A program made the translations under genes and the position numbers. From Caulobacter vibrioides (GTDB lineage Bacteria; Pseudomonadota; Alphaproteobacteria; Caulobacterales; Caulobacteraceae), in contig LNIY01000096.1 in assembly GCA_001449105.1 (NCBI GenBank), forward strand, positions 1 to 40,562: a stretch of DNA of 40,562 nt, in the 5' to 3' direction. This document shows, piece after piece, positions 17,105 through 28,181 of the stretch; position 1 is the first letter of the stretch; every line of letters begins with the position of its first letter. The notes beneath the pieces were generated by a model. The model ran no database searches. It was not told the DNA's origin and was given only the letters and a program-made list of their open reading frames with translations.

Positions 17105-17755
17105 ATGGCCGCCGCCGACGCCTACGTCTACCACCCCCGCGACGGCCACGGCCTGGCCCACGATCCGTTCAACGCCATCGTCGGCCCGCGTCCCATCGGC
17201 TGGATCTCCAGCGTCGACGCGCAAGGCCGCCGCAACCTGGCGCCCTACAGCTTCTTCAACGCCTTCAACTACACCCCGCCCATCGTCGGCTTCGCCTCGA
17301 CCGGCTGGAAGGACACCATCGCCAACGTCCAGGCCACCGGCGTCTTCTGCTGGAACCTGGCCACGCGCGAGCTGGCCAGGGCGATGAACACCACCTCCGC
17401 CCCCGCCGCGCCCGGCCAGGACGAGTTCGAACTGGCAGGCCTGACGCCTGTCGACGGCAGCCTGGTCGCCGCGCCGCGCGTGCTGGAAAGCCCCGTGAAC
17501 TTCGAGTGCCGCGTCACCCAGTCGTTCCAGCTGACCACGGCGGCCGGCGAGGCGGTCGAGACCTGGATGACCTTCGGCGAGGTCGTGGCCGTGCACATCG
17601 ACCGCCGCCTGCTCCGTGAGGACCGTGTCTACGACGCCCCCGCCGGCGAGCCGATCCTGCGATGGGGCGGCCGCGGCGACTATGTCGCCGTCGACCCGGC
17701 CGCCATGTTCGAGATGTTCCGCCCCACCAAGGCCGACATCCCGCCGACGGGCTAA
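17105..17755 (+). CDS. Flavin reductase-like FMN-binding split-barrel protein
   Basis: A 216-residue cytoplasmic protein of the flavin reductase / DIM6-NTAB family, which binds FMN and often supplies reduced flavin to monooxygenases. The N-terminal signature is VGPRPIGWISSVDAQGRRNLAPYSFFNAF (about 26-55), the region that contacts the flavin phosphate. GVFCWNLATRELARAMN and the FECRVTQSFQL strand follow. Length fits the longer, single-component members. A CGGAG ribosome site precedes the ATG. It stands alone between the efflux operon and a convergent secreted-protein gene; no monooxygenase partner is visible, so its acceptor is unknown. Confidence 0.88.
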   Translation: MAAADAYVYHPRDGHGLAHDPFNAIVGPRPIGWISSVDAQGRRNLAPYSFFNAFNYTPPIVGFASTGWKDTIANVQATGVFCWNLATRELARAMNTTSAPAAPGQDEFELAGLTPVDGSLVAAPRVLESPVNFECRVTQSFQLTTAAGEAVETWMTFGEVVAVHIDRRLLREDRVYDAPAGEPILRWGGRGDYVAVDPAAMFEMFRPTKADIPPTG

Positions 17756-17798
17756 GGCCGTCCCGACATTCATCGACGGTCGCTTCCTCAATCCGTCT

Positions 17799-17892
17799 TC
17801 CCCGCGAAGGCGGGGACCCAAGCGGAGTCAGCGGGTCGCTCGCGGACGCGCCGCCTCCTGAAATGCAGCTTGGATCCCCGCTTTCGCGGGGA
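17799..17892. repeat. Dispersed repeat pair, family A variant
   Basis: CCCCGCGAAGGCGGGGACCC and, inverted, GATCCCCGCTTTCGCGGGGA flank about 45 bases. The outer palindromes match family A (26323, 28028, 40379), but the spacer differs. It lies between the convergent flavin reductase and secreted-protein genes. Confidence 0.7.
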
Positions 17893-17935
17893 AACTCGGT
17901 GGGAAGCGGCCAAAATTACTGAATGTCGCTCCGCC

Positions 17936-18775
17936 CTAGCGCCCGTCCCGCTCGGCGCGCATGGCCGTGACCACCTGGCCCAGTTGCACGCCGCCGGGCG
18001 CTTCGGGCTTCACCGCCCGCAGGCCGCGCAGATAGGCCTTGTCCATCGGCGAGGCGTCGGCCCGCCCGTCCTCGGTGAAGAGGTTCAGCACGGTGTTGAA
18101 ACCGGCATAGTCCTGGTCGGCCCGCGCCGAGGCCACGCCGGCCATGGCGACGTAGTCGGCCAGCCCGGCCAGCTTGCGACCGCCCATCCGGCGGCGGTCG
18201 ACGACCACGAACTGATCCTGGATCACCCCGACCACCGAGGTCCGCACCCGCGAGCCGGCCCCGTCGGTGGCGTACATCAGCAGGTCATTGCCCAGGCCGC
18301 CGGCCGCCGTCGACCCGCGCATCACCCCGACCTCGGCATAGTTGGTCCACACCCGCACCGGCCGGTCGGTGGTGGCGTAGCGCTCGAAACTCAAGGGGCG
18401 CTCGCGGTCGACCCAGAACTTGCCCGCCGTCCGGGCCTTGCGCACCAGCGCCTCCGGCTCGTCGGCCAGCACCACGGTCAGGTTGGGCCGGCAGCCCTTG
18501 CCGGCCATCTTCACCCCCGCATCGCGGGCCATCTGGCTGATGCGGTCGTGCAGATAGCGGTTTTCCTCGGTGCGCCCGCCGGCCACGAACGGGCACAGCG
18601 GCCCTGCCCAGCTCATCACCTTGCCCGCCGGCGTCAGGGGCGTGGCCCGCCGCACGAAGGCCGGATAGGGATCCACGCCTCTGGGCGAGACCTCCACCTC
18701 CTCCACGGCCGGCGGCGCCGCGCCCTGCGGGACCGACAGCGCCAGCATCACGGCCGCCAGCAGCGAAACCGACAT
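17936..18775 (-). CDS. Secreted protein of unknown function
   Basis: A 279-residue protein with a clear signal peptide (about 1-22, VPQGAA), no other membrane helix, and two Cys in the mature part (LCPF near 60, GCRPN near 95) that could form a disulphide. Segments such as GKVMSWAGPLCPFVAGGRTEE and RRRMGGRKLAGLADYVAMAG look conserved, but I do not recognise a family. I chose the ATG (complement of 18773-18775) because GGGAGGG lies six bases before it and the signal peptide begins there. That ribosome site is inside a 14-bp hairpin lying between gyrB and this gene, so translation may be blocked or the gene may sit downstream of the gyrB terminator. Confidence 0.75.
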   Translation of the reverse strand: MSVSLLAAVMLALSVPQGAAPPAVEEVEVSPRGVDPYPAFVRRATPLTPAGKVMSWAGPLCPFVAGGRTEENRYLHDRISQMARDAGVKMAGKGCRPNLTVVLADEPEALVRKARTAGKFWVDRERPLSFERYATTDRPVRVWTNYAEVGVMRGSTAAGGLGNDLLMYATDGAGSRVRTSVVGVIQDQFVVVDRRRMGGRKLAGLADYVAMAGVASARADQDYAGFNTVLNLFTEDGRADASPMDKAYLRGLRAVKPEAPGGVQLGQVVTAMRAERDGR

Positions 18776-18812
18776 GAAAAACCCTCCCAGGTCGCTCAAC
18801 CTGGGAGGGTTT
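18776..18812 (-). terminator. Strong hairpin with U run after gyrB, overlapping the next ribosome site
   Basis: On the minus strand, AAACCCTCCCAGGT and ACCTGGGAGGGTTT form a perfect 14-bp stem with a 6-base loop, followed directly by U residues (TTTTT counting the stem end). It lies 36 bases after the gyrB stop, as an intrinsic terminator would. The 3' arm contains GGGAGGG, and the next start codon follows the U run by one base. It can therefore act as a terminator, as a cover for the ribosome site, or as both. Confidence 0.8.
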
Positions 18813-18848
18813 CACAAAGCAGCGTTCGCCCGCAAGGACGAAGCGTCG

Positions 18849-22474
<3,626 letters not shown>

Positions 22475-22540
22475 GGGCGTCTCTGTAAGCCACGTCGCCC
22501 GCTGCGTCACGCCTTGGCTGGTTCGTCAGGCGCCTCGCCG

Positions 22541-22629
22541 AAACCTCGTCCTTCGACAGGCTCAGGATGAGGTTTTCATGCGTCGCGGTCCCTGTGATCC
22601 TCACCCTGAGCCTGTCGAAGGGCGAGGAT
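22541..22629. repeat. Dispersed repeat pair, family C
   Basis: CTCGTCCTTCGACAGGCTCA and the inverted CTGAGCCTGTCGAAGGGCGA flank about 30 bases, as at 12016-12108. It lies just upstream of recF, between that gene and the small membrane peptide. Confidence 0.75.
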
Positions 22630-22642
22630 CATGCACGGCCGA

Positions 22643-22795
22643 TCAGCCCTGGAAGCGGCGCCCCGCCCCGGCATGGGCCAGCAGGCGCGGCGCGGTCCGC
22701 AGGCCATGCATCAGATGCGGTCCGGCCAGCAGCACCAGGGTCCAGGCCCCGGCGCTGACCAGCACGACGGCGATACGATCCCAGGCCAGGCGCAT
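22643..22795 (-). CDS. Small single-pass membrane protein (50 residues)
   Basis: A 50-codon frame with ATG at 22795 preceded by a GGAG ribosome site. The peptide begins MRLAWDRI, has one membrane helix (about 8-25, IAVVLVSAGAWTLVLLAG), and ends in a basic tail (HGLRTAPRLLAHAGAGRRFQG). The charge layout predicts N-terminus inside or a short anchored peptide; topology is not certain. Codons end mostly in G or C. It lies between recF and a VOC gene on the same strand. Function unknown. Confidence 0.55.
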   Translation of the reverse strand: MRLAWDRIAVVLVSAGAWTLVLLAGPHLMHGLRTAPRLLAHAGAGRRFQG

Positions 22796-22856
22796 GGGGT
22801 GTCTCCAGCAGAATGCGACACCGCCGCGCTACGCCCCGATCAGGGCGGAAAGGGGG

Positions 22857-23048
22857 CCGGAACACCCCTCTCCCGGAGGGGAGAGGGAGGGGCCCGCGCC
22901 GCAGGCGTGGGAGGGTGAGGGGTGACGCAGTTGGCGGTCCCATCCCCTACCTCATCATTGGAAGCCGGAGCGAAATCGGCGAGGCCTTACCCCCTCACCC
23001 TCCCAGGCTATCGCCTGGGCCCCTCCCTCTCCCTCTGGGAGAGGGTCG
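22857..23048. repeat. Dispersed repeat pair, family F
   Basis: CCCTCTCCCGGAGGGGAGAG with GGGAGGGTGAGGGGTG, and inverted CCCCCTCACCCTCCC with CCCTCTCCCTCTGGGAGAGG, flank about 65 bases of unique sequence. It fills the gap between the VOC gene and the small membrane peptide. Confidence 0.65.
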
Positions 23049-23053
23049 AGAAA

Positions 23054-23431
23054 TCACTCCCCCAGCCGGTAGGCGCACAGCTTGTTGCCGTCCAGATCGC
23101 GGAAATAGGCGAAGTACGCCTTGGGCATCCGCTCGCCCGGCGCGCCCTCGCACGAGCCGCCCAGTTCGATGGCCTTGGCGTGGAAGGCGTCGACCTCCTC
23201 GCGGGTGTCGAAGTCGAAGCCGCCCATCATGCCGTTGCCGATGCAGGCCGGATTGCCGTCATAGGGGCCCAGCACCCCGAACATGCCCACGCCCTTGCCG
23301 CGATAGAGCCGCCCGCCCGACGGATGCTCGAACAGCGGCCGCATGCCGATGGAGCCCAGGAGGGCGTCGTAGAAGGCCTTGGCCTCCTCCAGCCGGTTCG
23401 AACCGACGGTCATGTAGCTGATCTTGGCCAT
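23054..23431 (-). CDS. VOC-superfamily (glyoxalase-like) protein
   Basis: A 125-residue cytoplasmic protein with the paired beta-alpha-beta-beta-beta fold. It starts MAKISYMTVGSNRLEEAKAFYDALLG and ends AYFRDLDGNKLCAYRLGE, both typical of the VOC / glyoxalase-bleomycin resistance fold. The start ATG follows GGGAGGCG; an extension upstream is untypical. Members vary widely in activity (isomerases, dioxygenases, antibiotic-binding proteins), and the metal ligands expected of glyoxalase I are not clearly all present, so I do not assign a reaction. Confidence 0.8.
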   Translation of the reverse strand: MAKISYMTVGSNRLEEAKAFYDALLGSIGMRPLFEHPSGGRLYRGKGVGMFGVLGPYDGNPACIGNGMMGGFDFDTREEVDAFHAKAIELGGSCEGAPGERMPKAYFAYFRDLDGNKLCAYRLGE

Positions 23432-23542
23432 GGCGGCGCCTCCCGTTTTCTTATGAAACGGACGTTGGCATGGCCCGGCGGCGGGGGGCAAGAGCGCTGT
23501 AAATCCCTACTCCGCCACCGGATTTCACAGCACCTTCAACAT

Positions 23543-23651
23543 CGTCATCCCGGGCGAAGGCGCGTAGCGCCGCAGACCCGGGACCCAGGGGCGACCGCAC
23601 TGCACCGGCCCCTGGGTCCCGGCTCTCCGCTTCGCTCCGGCCGGGATGACG
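23543..23651. repeat. Dispersed repeat pair, family B
   Basis: CGTCATCCCGGGCGAAGG... and the inverted CCGGGATGACG, with inner arms GACCCAGGGGC and GCCCCTGGGTC, form a nested palindrome of about 109 bases. A related copy in opposite orientation is at 34072-34209. It lies between the VOC and hypothetical genes. Confidence 0.8.
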
Positions 23652-23672
23652 AAATAGGGAAGCACGAGCCCC

Positions 23673-24035
23673 CTACCCGAAATACCCCCGCGCCACCTCG
23701 ACCTCGGTCAGGCGCCAGACGCCCGCCGCGCCAAGCAGCACGCGGCGCATCTCGACCTCGAACACCTCGCGGGCGACGGCGCGATCGACCAGGTCGCGCA
23801 CCGGAGCCTCGAACGGGGCGTCCACCGCGACGGCCCGGTGCACCGCGACGTTCATCGCCGCCAGATCGACCGCGTGCTCCAGCGAGGAAAAGGCGGCCGC
23901 GACCGCCTCGGAGCGCTCGAACCAGGTCGAGCAGTCCGAGAAGTCGATCGCCGACCACAGGGTCAGCATCCGCTCGAAGAGGTCGTCGAAGCGGTCCTCG
24001 CGCAGCAGGCCGGCGGGACCGCCCCGATTGCTCAC
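23673..24035 (-). CDS. Hypothetical protein coupled to the S9 peptidase
   Basis: A 120-residue, mostly helical, acidic cytoplasmic protein (REDRFDDLFERMLTLWSAIDFSDC..., VRDLVDRAVAREVFEVEMRRVLLGAAGV). It begins with GTG that overlaps the preceding S9 peptidase stop (GTGA), so it is translated from the same mRNA, probably by coupling. No signal peptide or membrane helix. I do not recognise a family; function unknown. Confidence 0.65.
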   Translation of the reverse strand: MSNRGGPAGLLREDRFDDLFERMLTLWSAIDFSDCSTWFERSEAVAAAFSSLEHAVDLAAMNVAVHRAVAVDAPFEAPVRDLVDRAVAREVFEVEMRRVLLGAAGVWRLTEVEVARGYFG

Positions 24036-25990
24036 TGGGCCTGGCCGGTCCCCAGCACCTTCTGCAGGAACTGGGTCTCGACCTCGCGGCGGCGGTCGTT
24101 GTTGATCTTCTTGGCGAAGCCGTGACCCTCGTCCTTGAACTGGACGTACCAGGTCTCCACGCCCTTCTCGCGCAGCTTGGCCACCACCTGGTCGGACTCC
24201 GACTTGGGCACCCGCGGGTCGTTCCAGCCCTGCATGACCAGCATCGGCTTGGTGATCTTGGAAACGTTGTTCAGCGGCGAGATCGTCTCGAACGCCTTCA
24301 GCATCTTCGGGTCGCGCTCGTCGCCGTATTCGGCCCGGCGAAGATCCCGGCGATAGGCCTCGGTGTTCTGCAGGAACGAAACGAAGTTGGAGATGCCGTA
24401 GCGCTCGACCCCGCCGGCCAGGCGGTCGGAATAGTGGGTCATCACCGCCAGCGACATGTAGCCGCCGTAGGACTGGCCGTAGACCACGACGCGGCTCGCA
24501 TCCAGGTCCGGCTGGGTCTTGATCCAGTCCAGCAGCGCGCCGATGTCCTTGACCGAGTCCTCGCGCTTCTCGGCGTTGTCGAGGTTGAGGAAGGTCTTGC
24601 CGTAGCCCGACGAGCCGCGAACATTGGTGACGATCACCGCCGCGCCCAGCTCGGCCGTGGTGTGCTGGTGGAACGGGTTGAAGACCGGCCGCGACTGGCC
24701 TTCGGGGCCGCCGTGGATGTCGATGATCACCGGCGCCTTCTGGCCGGCGGCCAGCTTGGGCTTGTAGACGAAGGCCGGGATCGAGCGCTTGTCGAACGAG
24801 GGGAAGCGCACGAGTTCCGGGCTGACCAGGGCCGAGGCGTCCAGGCCGCCCAGCTCAGAGGCCGTCCAGCGGGTCACCTGGCCGCCGGCGATGTCGAAGC
24901 TCCAGGCGTCGCTGGCCGCCGTCGGCGTGGCCAGGCTGAAACCGATCTTCGAGCCGTCTTCCGAGAAGGCCAGGTTGGAGACCACGCCGCCCGGCAGGGT
25001 CGGCTGCGGCAGGGCGCGGCGGGTGCGGAAGTCCTGCACCACCAGCTTCGAATAGCCGTCCTCGTTGACCACATAGGCCAGCACGCGGCCGTCCTTCGAC
25101 AGCTTGAAGTCCTCGACGTCCCAGGGACGCTCGCCCGAGACCAGGGCCTTCTTGCCGGTGGCCAGATCGAACTCGACCAGGCGCATGAAGTCCGAGCCCT
25201 CGTCCGACAGCATCAGGATCGACTTGCCGCCGGGCGTGAAGACCCCGCCGTCGTACGAGACCTTGCCCTTGACCGGGTTCAGCTCGGTGGTCTTGCCGGT
25301 GGCCACGTCCAGCAGCCAGCGCTTGCTCTCCCCGATCGAGAAATAGCGGCCCAGCAGCACGGTCTTGCCGTCGGGCGAGACGTCGATCGGCGAGACCTGG
25401 CCCTCGCCCTTGAAGATCACCCGGCGGCCGTCCGGCGCGGACGGATCGCGCATGACGACGTCGTAGTTGGCCGAGCCCTTGGTGGCGCGGCTCCAGACCA
25501 GCACCTTGCCGTCGCCCGACCAGGCCGGCGACTGGTTGCGCGTGCCGGCTTCGGTCAGCTGGACTTCCTTGCCCGAGGCGTCGCGCACGAACAGCTGGAA
25601 CCACTCGTCGCCGCCGGTGTCCTTGGAAAACAGCACCTCGCCAGTCGACGCCCCATTGGCCGGCAGGGTGTGGACGCCGCTGACCGGCTCGTCGTGGAAG
25701 GTCAGCTGGCTGCGGTCGGCGCCCGGGGCGGCGACCTTGTGGATCTGGTTGGTGTTGCCGAACCGCGTGACGATCAGCATGCCGCCGTCGGCCGCCCAGT
25801 CCTGGAAGCTGGCGCTGCGGGCGTTCTGGTAGCGCGCCAGGCCGGCCCGGATCGCCGGATCGGCCGCCGGCACGTTCTCGAGGATCTGATTGCCGATCTC
25901 GCGGCGCTCGACGGGGGCGGTTTGGGCCAGAGCGAGCGTCGAGGTCGACAGCGCCAGGGCGGCGGTCAGGACAAGCAGGCGGGATTTCAC
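24032..25990 (-). CDS. S9-family prolyl oligopeptidase-like serine peptidase, exported
   Basis: A 652-residue peptidase with a signal peptide (about 1-22, ALALAQ), so it likely acts in the periplasm on short peptides. The N-terminal two thirds is a beta-propeller (repeated WSGDGK, SPDGKTVLLG, LSKDGRVLAY blades). The C-terminal hydrolase domain has the nucleophile Ser507 in GQSYGGYM, the acid in GWNDPRVP and the His in DEGHGF. It starts with GTG after a GGAG ribosome site. Close relatives act as dipeptidyl or acylaminoacyl peptidases; which applies here is not clear. The next gene overlaps its stop. Confidence 0.92.
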   Translation of the reverse strand: MKSRLLVLTAALALSTSTLALAQTAPVERREIGNQILENVPAADPAIRAGLARYQNARSASFQDWAADGGMLIVTRFGNTNQIHKVAAPGADRSQLTFHDEPVSGVHTLPANGASTGEVLFSKDTGGDEWFQLFVRDASGKEVQLTEAGTRNQSPAWSGDGKVLVWSRATKGSANYDVVMRDPSAPDGRRVIFKGEGQVSPIDVSPDGKTVLLGRYFSIGESKRWLLDVATGKTTELNPVKGKVSYDGGVFTPGGKSILMLSDEGSDFMRLVEFDLATGKKALVSGERPWDVEDFKLSKDGRVLAYVVNEDGYSKLVVQDFRTRRALPQPTLPGGVVSNLAFSEDGSKIGFSLATPTAASDAWSFDIAGGQVTRWTASELGGLDASALVSPELVRFPSFDKRSIPAFVYKPKLAAGQKAPVIIDIHGGPEGQSRPVFNPFHQHTTAELGAAVIVTNVRGSSGYGKTFLNLDNAEKREDSVKDIGALLDWIKTQPDLDASRVVVYGQSYGGYMSLAVMTHYSDRLAGGVERYGISNFVSFLQNTEAYRRDLRRAEYGDERDPKMLKAFETISPLNNVSKITKPMLVMQGWNDPRVPKSESDQVVAKLREKGVETWYVQFKDEGHGFAKKINNDRRREVETQFLQKVLGTGQAQ

Positions 25991-26009
25991 GAGGGCGTCT
26001 CCGGTCGAT

Positions 26010-26297
26010 CTAGCAGTTCAGATCCTGGGCCAGATCGCGCCAGCCCGGGTTGGTGCGTTCGATGAGTTCGAGCTTCCAGAGCCGCCGCCATTTCTTCATC
26101 TGGCGTTCGCGGATCAGCACGGACTCGCGGGTGTCGTGGACCTCGTACCAGACCAGGATCCCGACGTCGTACTTGCGGGTGAAGCCGGGCCGGACCTTCT
26201 CCTGGTGCTCCCAGATGCGGCGGGCGAGATCGTCGGTGTGGCCGATGTAGAGCGTTCCATTGCGGCGGCTGGCGACGATGTAGACGTAGAACGCCAT
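26010..26297 (-). CDS. GIY-YIG domain protein (UPF0213-like)
   Basis: A 95-residue protein consisting of one GIY-YIG nuclease-like domain: YVYIVAS near 4-10, LYIGHTDDLARRIWEH near 17-32 with the conserved Arg, and ERQMKKWRRLWKLELIE carrying the basic helix. The fold is shared by homing endonucleases and UvrC, but stand-alone proteins of this size are common, mostly uncharacterised chromosomal genes. It starts 20 bases upstream of the S9 gene in the same direction. A family A repeat lies between it and dnaN. Nuclease activity is not shown by sequence. Confidence 0.88.
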   Translation of the reverse strand: MAFYVYIVASRRNGTLYIGHTDDLARRIWEHQEKVRPGFTRKYDVGILVWYEVHDTRESVLIRERQMKKWRRLWKLELIERTNPGWRDLAQDLNC

Positions 26298-26322
26298 CCC
26301 CCACTCCGAACGCTCTCCACTT

Positions 26323-26422
26323 CCGTAAAATCCCCGCGAAAGCGGGGACCCAGGTGTTTTATCGTCGAGCGCCGTGGGTTTCAGAAAAAGCCTGGGTCCC
26401 CGCTTTCGCGGGGATTTTACGG
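26323..26422. repeat. Composite repeat, family A, about 100 bp
   Basis: TCCCCGCGAAAGCGGGGACC and the inverted GGTCCCCGCTTTCGCGGGGA flank a conserved core (GTGTTTTATCGTCGAGCGCC ... TTTCAGAAAAAGCCTGGG) and end in CCGTAAAA / TTTTACGG. The core differs by about three bases from that at 40379-40480, and the copy at 28028-28127 is the same element inverted. It lies between dnaN and the GIY-YIG gene. Confidence 0.85.
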
Positions 26423-26448
26423 TGAAAAACCGAATCCAGAATTCTCGA

Positions 26449-27567
26449 TCAGACCCGCAGCGGCATCAGCACGTACTTCACGCCCGGGTCGGTCGGGTCC
26501 ACCACCAGGGTGGGCGAGGCCGGGTCGGCGAAGCGGAACTCGGCCTGCGGGCCGCCGATCTGGCCGCAGACGTCCAGCAGGTAGCGGGCGTTGAAGCCGA
26601 TTTCGAAGGGCTCGCCGTCGTAGTCGACCTCGACCTCTTCCACGGCCTGGCCGGCTTCCATGTTGCGGACGGTCAGGGTGATGCGGCCCGGCTCGATGGC
26701 CAGCTTCACCGAGCGGCTCTTCTCGGCCGAGATGGTGGCCACGCGGTCGACGGCCTTGGCGAACAGGTCGTTGTCGAGCGTCAGGATCTTGGCGTTGTCC
26801 TTGGGGATCACGCGCATGTAGTCGGGGAACGAGCCGTCGATGACCTTGGAGGTCAGGGCGGCGCGGCCGAACTCGAAGCGGACCTTCTGGGGCGAGACCT
26901 GCAGGTCGATCGACTCGCCGGCGTCTTCCAGCAGGCGGCGGGCCTCGGCGATGGTCTTGCGCGGCACGATCACGCCCGGCAGGCCGGCCGAGCCTTCCGG
27001 CGCCGGCATCTCGGCCAGGGCAAGGCGGTGGCCGTCGGTGGCCACGGCGCGCAGCTTGGTCTCGCCGCCCTCGTTGACCGTGTGCAGGTACAGGCCGTTC
27101 AGATAGTAGCGGGTCTCTTCGGTCGAGATCGCGAAGCGCGTCTTGTCGATCAGGCGCATCAGCTCGTTGACGTCGACGGCGATGCGGCCCGACAGGCCCT
27201 CGTTGCTCATCACCGGGAAGTCGCCGGCCGGCAGCACCGGCAGGTTGAAGCGCGAACGGCCCGTCTGGATCACCAGGCGCGGGTCGTCGCCGCTGAAGTT
27301 CAGCGACACGTCCGAACCGTCCGGCAGCTTGCGGACGATCTCGTACAGGGTGTGGGCCGGCGCGGTGATCTGGCCGGGCACGTCGATCTGGGCCAGGCCC
27401 TCGTCGATGATCTCCATGTCCAGGTCTGTGGCCGAGAACGAGAGGGTGTCGCGGTCCGCCGACAGCAGGATGTTCGACAGGATCGGGATGGTGTTGCGGC
27501 GCTCGACGACGCTCTGCACGTGACCCAGCGCCTTCAGCAGCGCCGCCCGCTCGATGGTAAGCTTCAT
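26449..27567 (-). CDS. dnaN: DNA polymerase III beta subunit (sliding clamp)
   Basis: A 372-residue protein that forms the ring clamp tethering DNA polymerase III and other proteins to DNA. It shows the three-domain clamp repeat: the start MKLTIERAALLKALGHVQSVVERRNTIPILSN is the family N-terminus, the middle has SRFNLPVLPAGDFPVM, and the end is KYVLMPLRV, whose C-terminal segment forms part of the partner-peptide cleft. Length matches the family. It is read from a 250-base leader region shared with the divergent DUF2061 gene, and it heads a minus-strand run toward recF and gyrB. Confidence 0.98.
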   Translation of the reverse strand: MKLTIERAALLKALGHVQSVVERRNTIPILSNILLSADRDTLSFSATDLDMEIIDEGLAQIDVPGQITAPAHTLYEIVRKLPDGSDVSLNFSGDDPRLVIQTGRSRFNLPVLPAGDFPVMSNEGLSGRIAVDVNELMRLIDKTRFAISTEETRYYLNGLYLHTVNEGGETKLRAVATDGHRLALAEMPAPEGSAGLPGVIVPRKTIAEARRLLEDAGESIDLQVSPQKVRFEFGRAALTSKVIDGSFPDYMRVIPKDNAKILTLDNDLFAKAVDRVATISAEKSRSVKLAIEPGRITLTVRNMEAGQAVEEVEVDYDGEPFEIGFNARYLLDVCGQIGGPQAEFRFADPASPTLVVDPTDPGVKYVLMPLRV

Positions 27568-27758
27568 TTCTCGGTCCAGGCTGGACGCGGGCCGTTGCAG
27601 ATCAAGAGAATCCCCCTGCGCGACGGCCCCGTCGTCAATGGACCACGGACATTACCGTAATCGGGCCGACAGGGAAGAGCCTGCAAGGCCTTTGACGCAT
27701 GGCAGGGCTGTGGATGTCGGGGGCGGACTGTCGAAAACCGCTCTTCCGGCGCCCGCTC

Positions 27759-27786
27759 TTGCACATGGGCCGGCTTTTCTTATATT
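27759..27786 (+). promoter_or_regulatory. Promoter of the DUF2061 gene
   Basis: TTGCAC (27759-27764), a 16-base spacer and TATATT (27781-27786) form a sigma-70-like promoter on the plus strand. The -10 is part of the Fur-box-like site at 27781-27799. The start codon is at 27818. Confidence 0.5.
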
Positions 27787-27799
27787 GAGAATCATTATC
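27781..27799. promoter_or_regulatory. Fur-box-like operator
   Basis: TATATTGAGAATCATTATC matches the classical 19-base Fur box (GATAATGATAATCATTATC) at 16 positions and sits over the -10 of the promoter just upstream of the DUF2061 gene. Binding of Fe-Fur here would be expected to repress. Confidence 0.65.
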
Positions 27800-27817
27800 A
27801 ATTGAGAGTTCGCAGTC

Positions 27818-28012
27818 ATGCGCCTCGCCTTGAAGACCGCCACCTACGCCACGATGCACCTGACCGTCGCCATCGCGGTCGCCTACGCCCTGACCCGCGA
27901 CTGGCGCGTGGCCCTGGCCGTCGGCATCGTCGAACCGATGGTCCAGACCGTGGCCTTCAACCTGCATGAGCGGGTGTGGAGCAAGGTGGGGAAGGAGAAG
28001 GCGGCGACCTAG
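27818..28012 (+). CDS. DUF2061-family small membrane protein
   Basis: A 64-residue membrane protein with two short hydrophobic helices (about 9-26 and 29-45), starting MRLALKTATYATMHLTVAIAVAYALT and ending VAFNLHERVWSKVGKEKAAT. The conserved pattern (RDWR between the helices, EP.VQT..F..HERVW in the second half) is that of DUF2061 proteins, whose function is unknown. A Fur-box-like sequence overlaps its promoter, suggesting that it is made when iron is scarce. It is transcribed away from dnaN and has a family A repeat after it. Confidence 0.82.
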   Translation: MRLALKTATYATMHLTVAIAVAYALTRDWRVALAVGIVEPMVQTVAFNLHERVWSKVGKEKAAT

Positions 28013-28027
28013 GGGCTGCTCCCTAAA

Positions 28028-28127
28028 CCGTAAAACCCCCGCGAAAGCGGGGGCCTAGGCTTTCTCTGAAACGCGTGGCGCTCGACGATAAAACACCTGG
28101 GTCCCCGCTTTCGCGGGGATTTTACGG
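28028..28127. repeat. Composite repeat, family A, inverted copy
   Basis: The same element as at 26323 and 40379 but in reverse orientation: CCGTAAAAC, CCCCGCGAAAGCGGGG, core TCTGAAACGCGTGGCGCTCG / ACGATAAAACACCTGGG, GTCCCCGCTTTCGCGGGGA, TTTTACGG. It lies between the convergent DUF2061 and grpE genes. Confidence 0.85.
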
Positions 28128-28142
28128 GTGGGGGAGCCCCCC

Positions 28143-28179
28143 AAAGAAAAAGGCCCCCTCCTTTCGGAGAGGGCCCTTT
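28143..28179 (-). terminator. Intrinsic terminator of the hrcA-grpE operon
   Basis: On the minus strand, AAAGGGCCCTCTCC-gaaa-GGAGGGGGCCTTT (one mismatch) is followed by TTCTTT, immediately after the grpE stop. A classical hairpin-plus-U-run terminator. Confidence 0.85.
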
Positions 28180-28181
28180 CA

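Noticed and set aside
23054..23431. VOC protein as a specific antibiotic-resistance protein or lactoylglutathione lyase
   Set aside because: The fold is clear, but the metal and substrate residues that would fix a function are not.
26010..26297. GIY-YIG gene as a homing endonuclease or mobile element
   Set aside because: It is free-standing, of UPF0213 size, with normal codon use, and there is no intron, intein or IS structure around it.
27651..27661. ATTAC-c-GTAAT palindrome upstream of dnaN
   Set aside because: It is short and isolated; chance occurrence in a 250-base gap is plausible, and I see no second copy.
26323..28127. The repeated palindromes as a CRISPR array
   Set aside because: There are only isolated copies separated by genes, with no regular short spacers and no cas genes.
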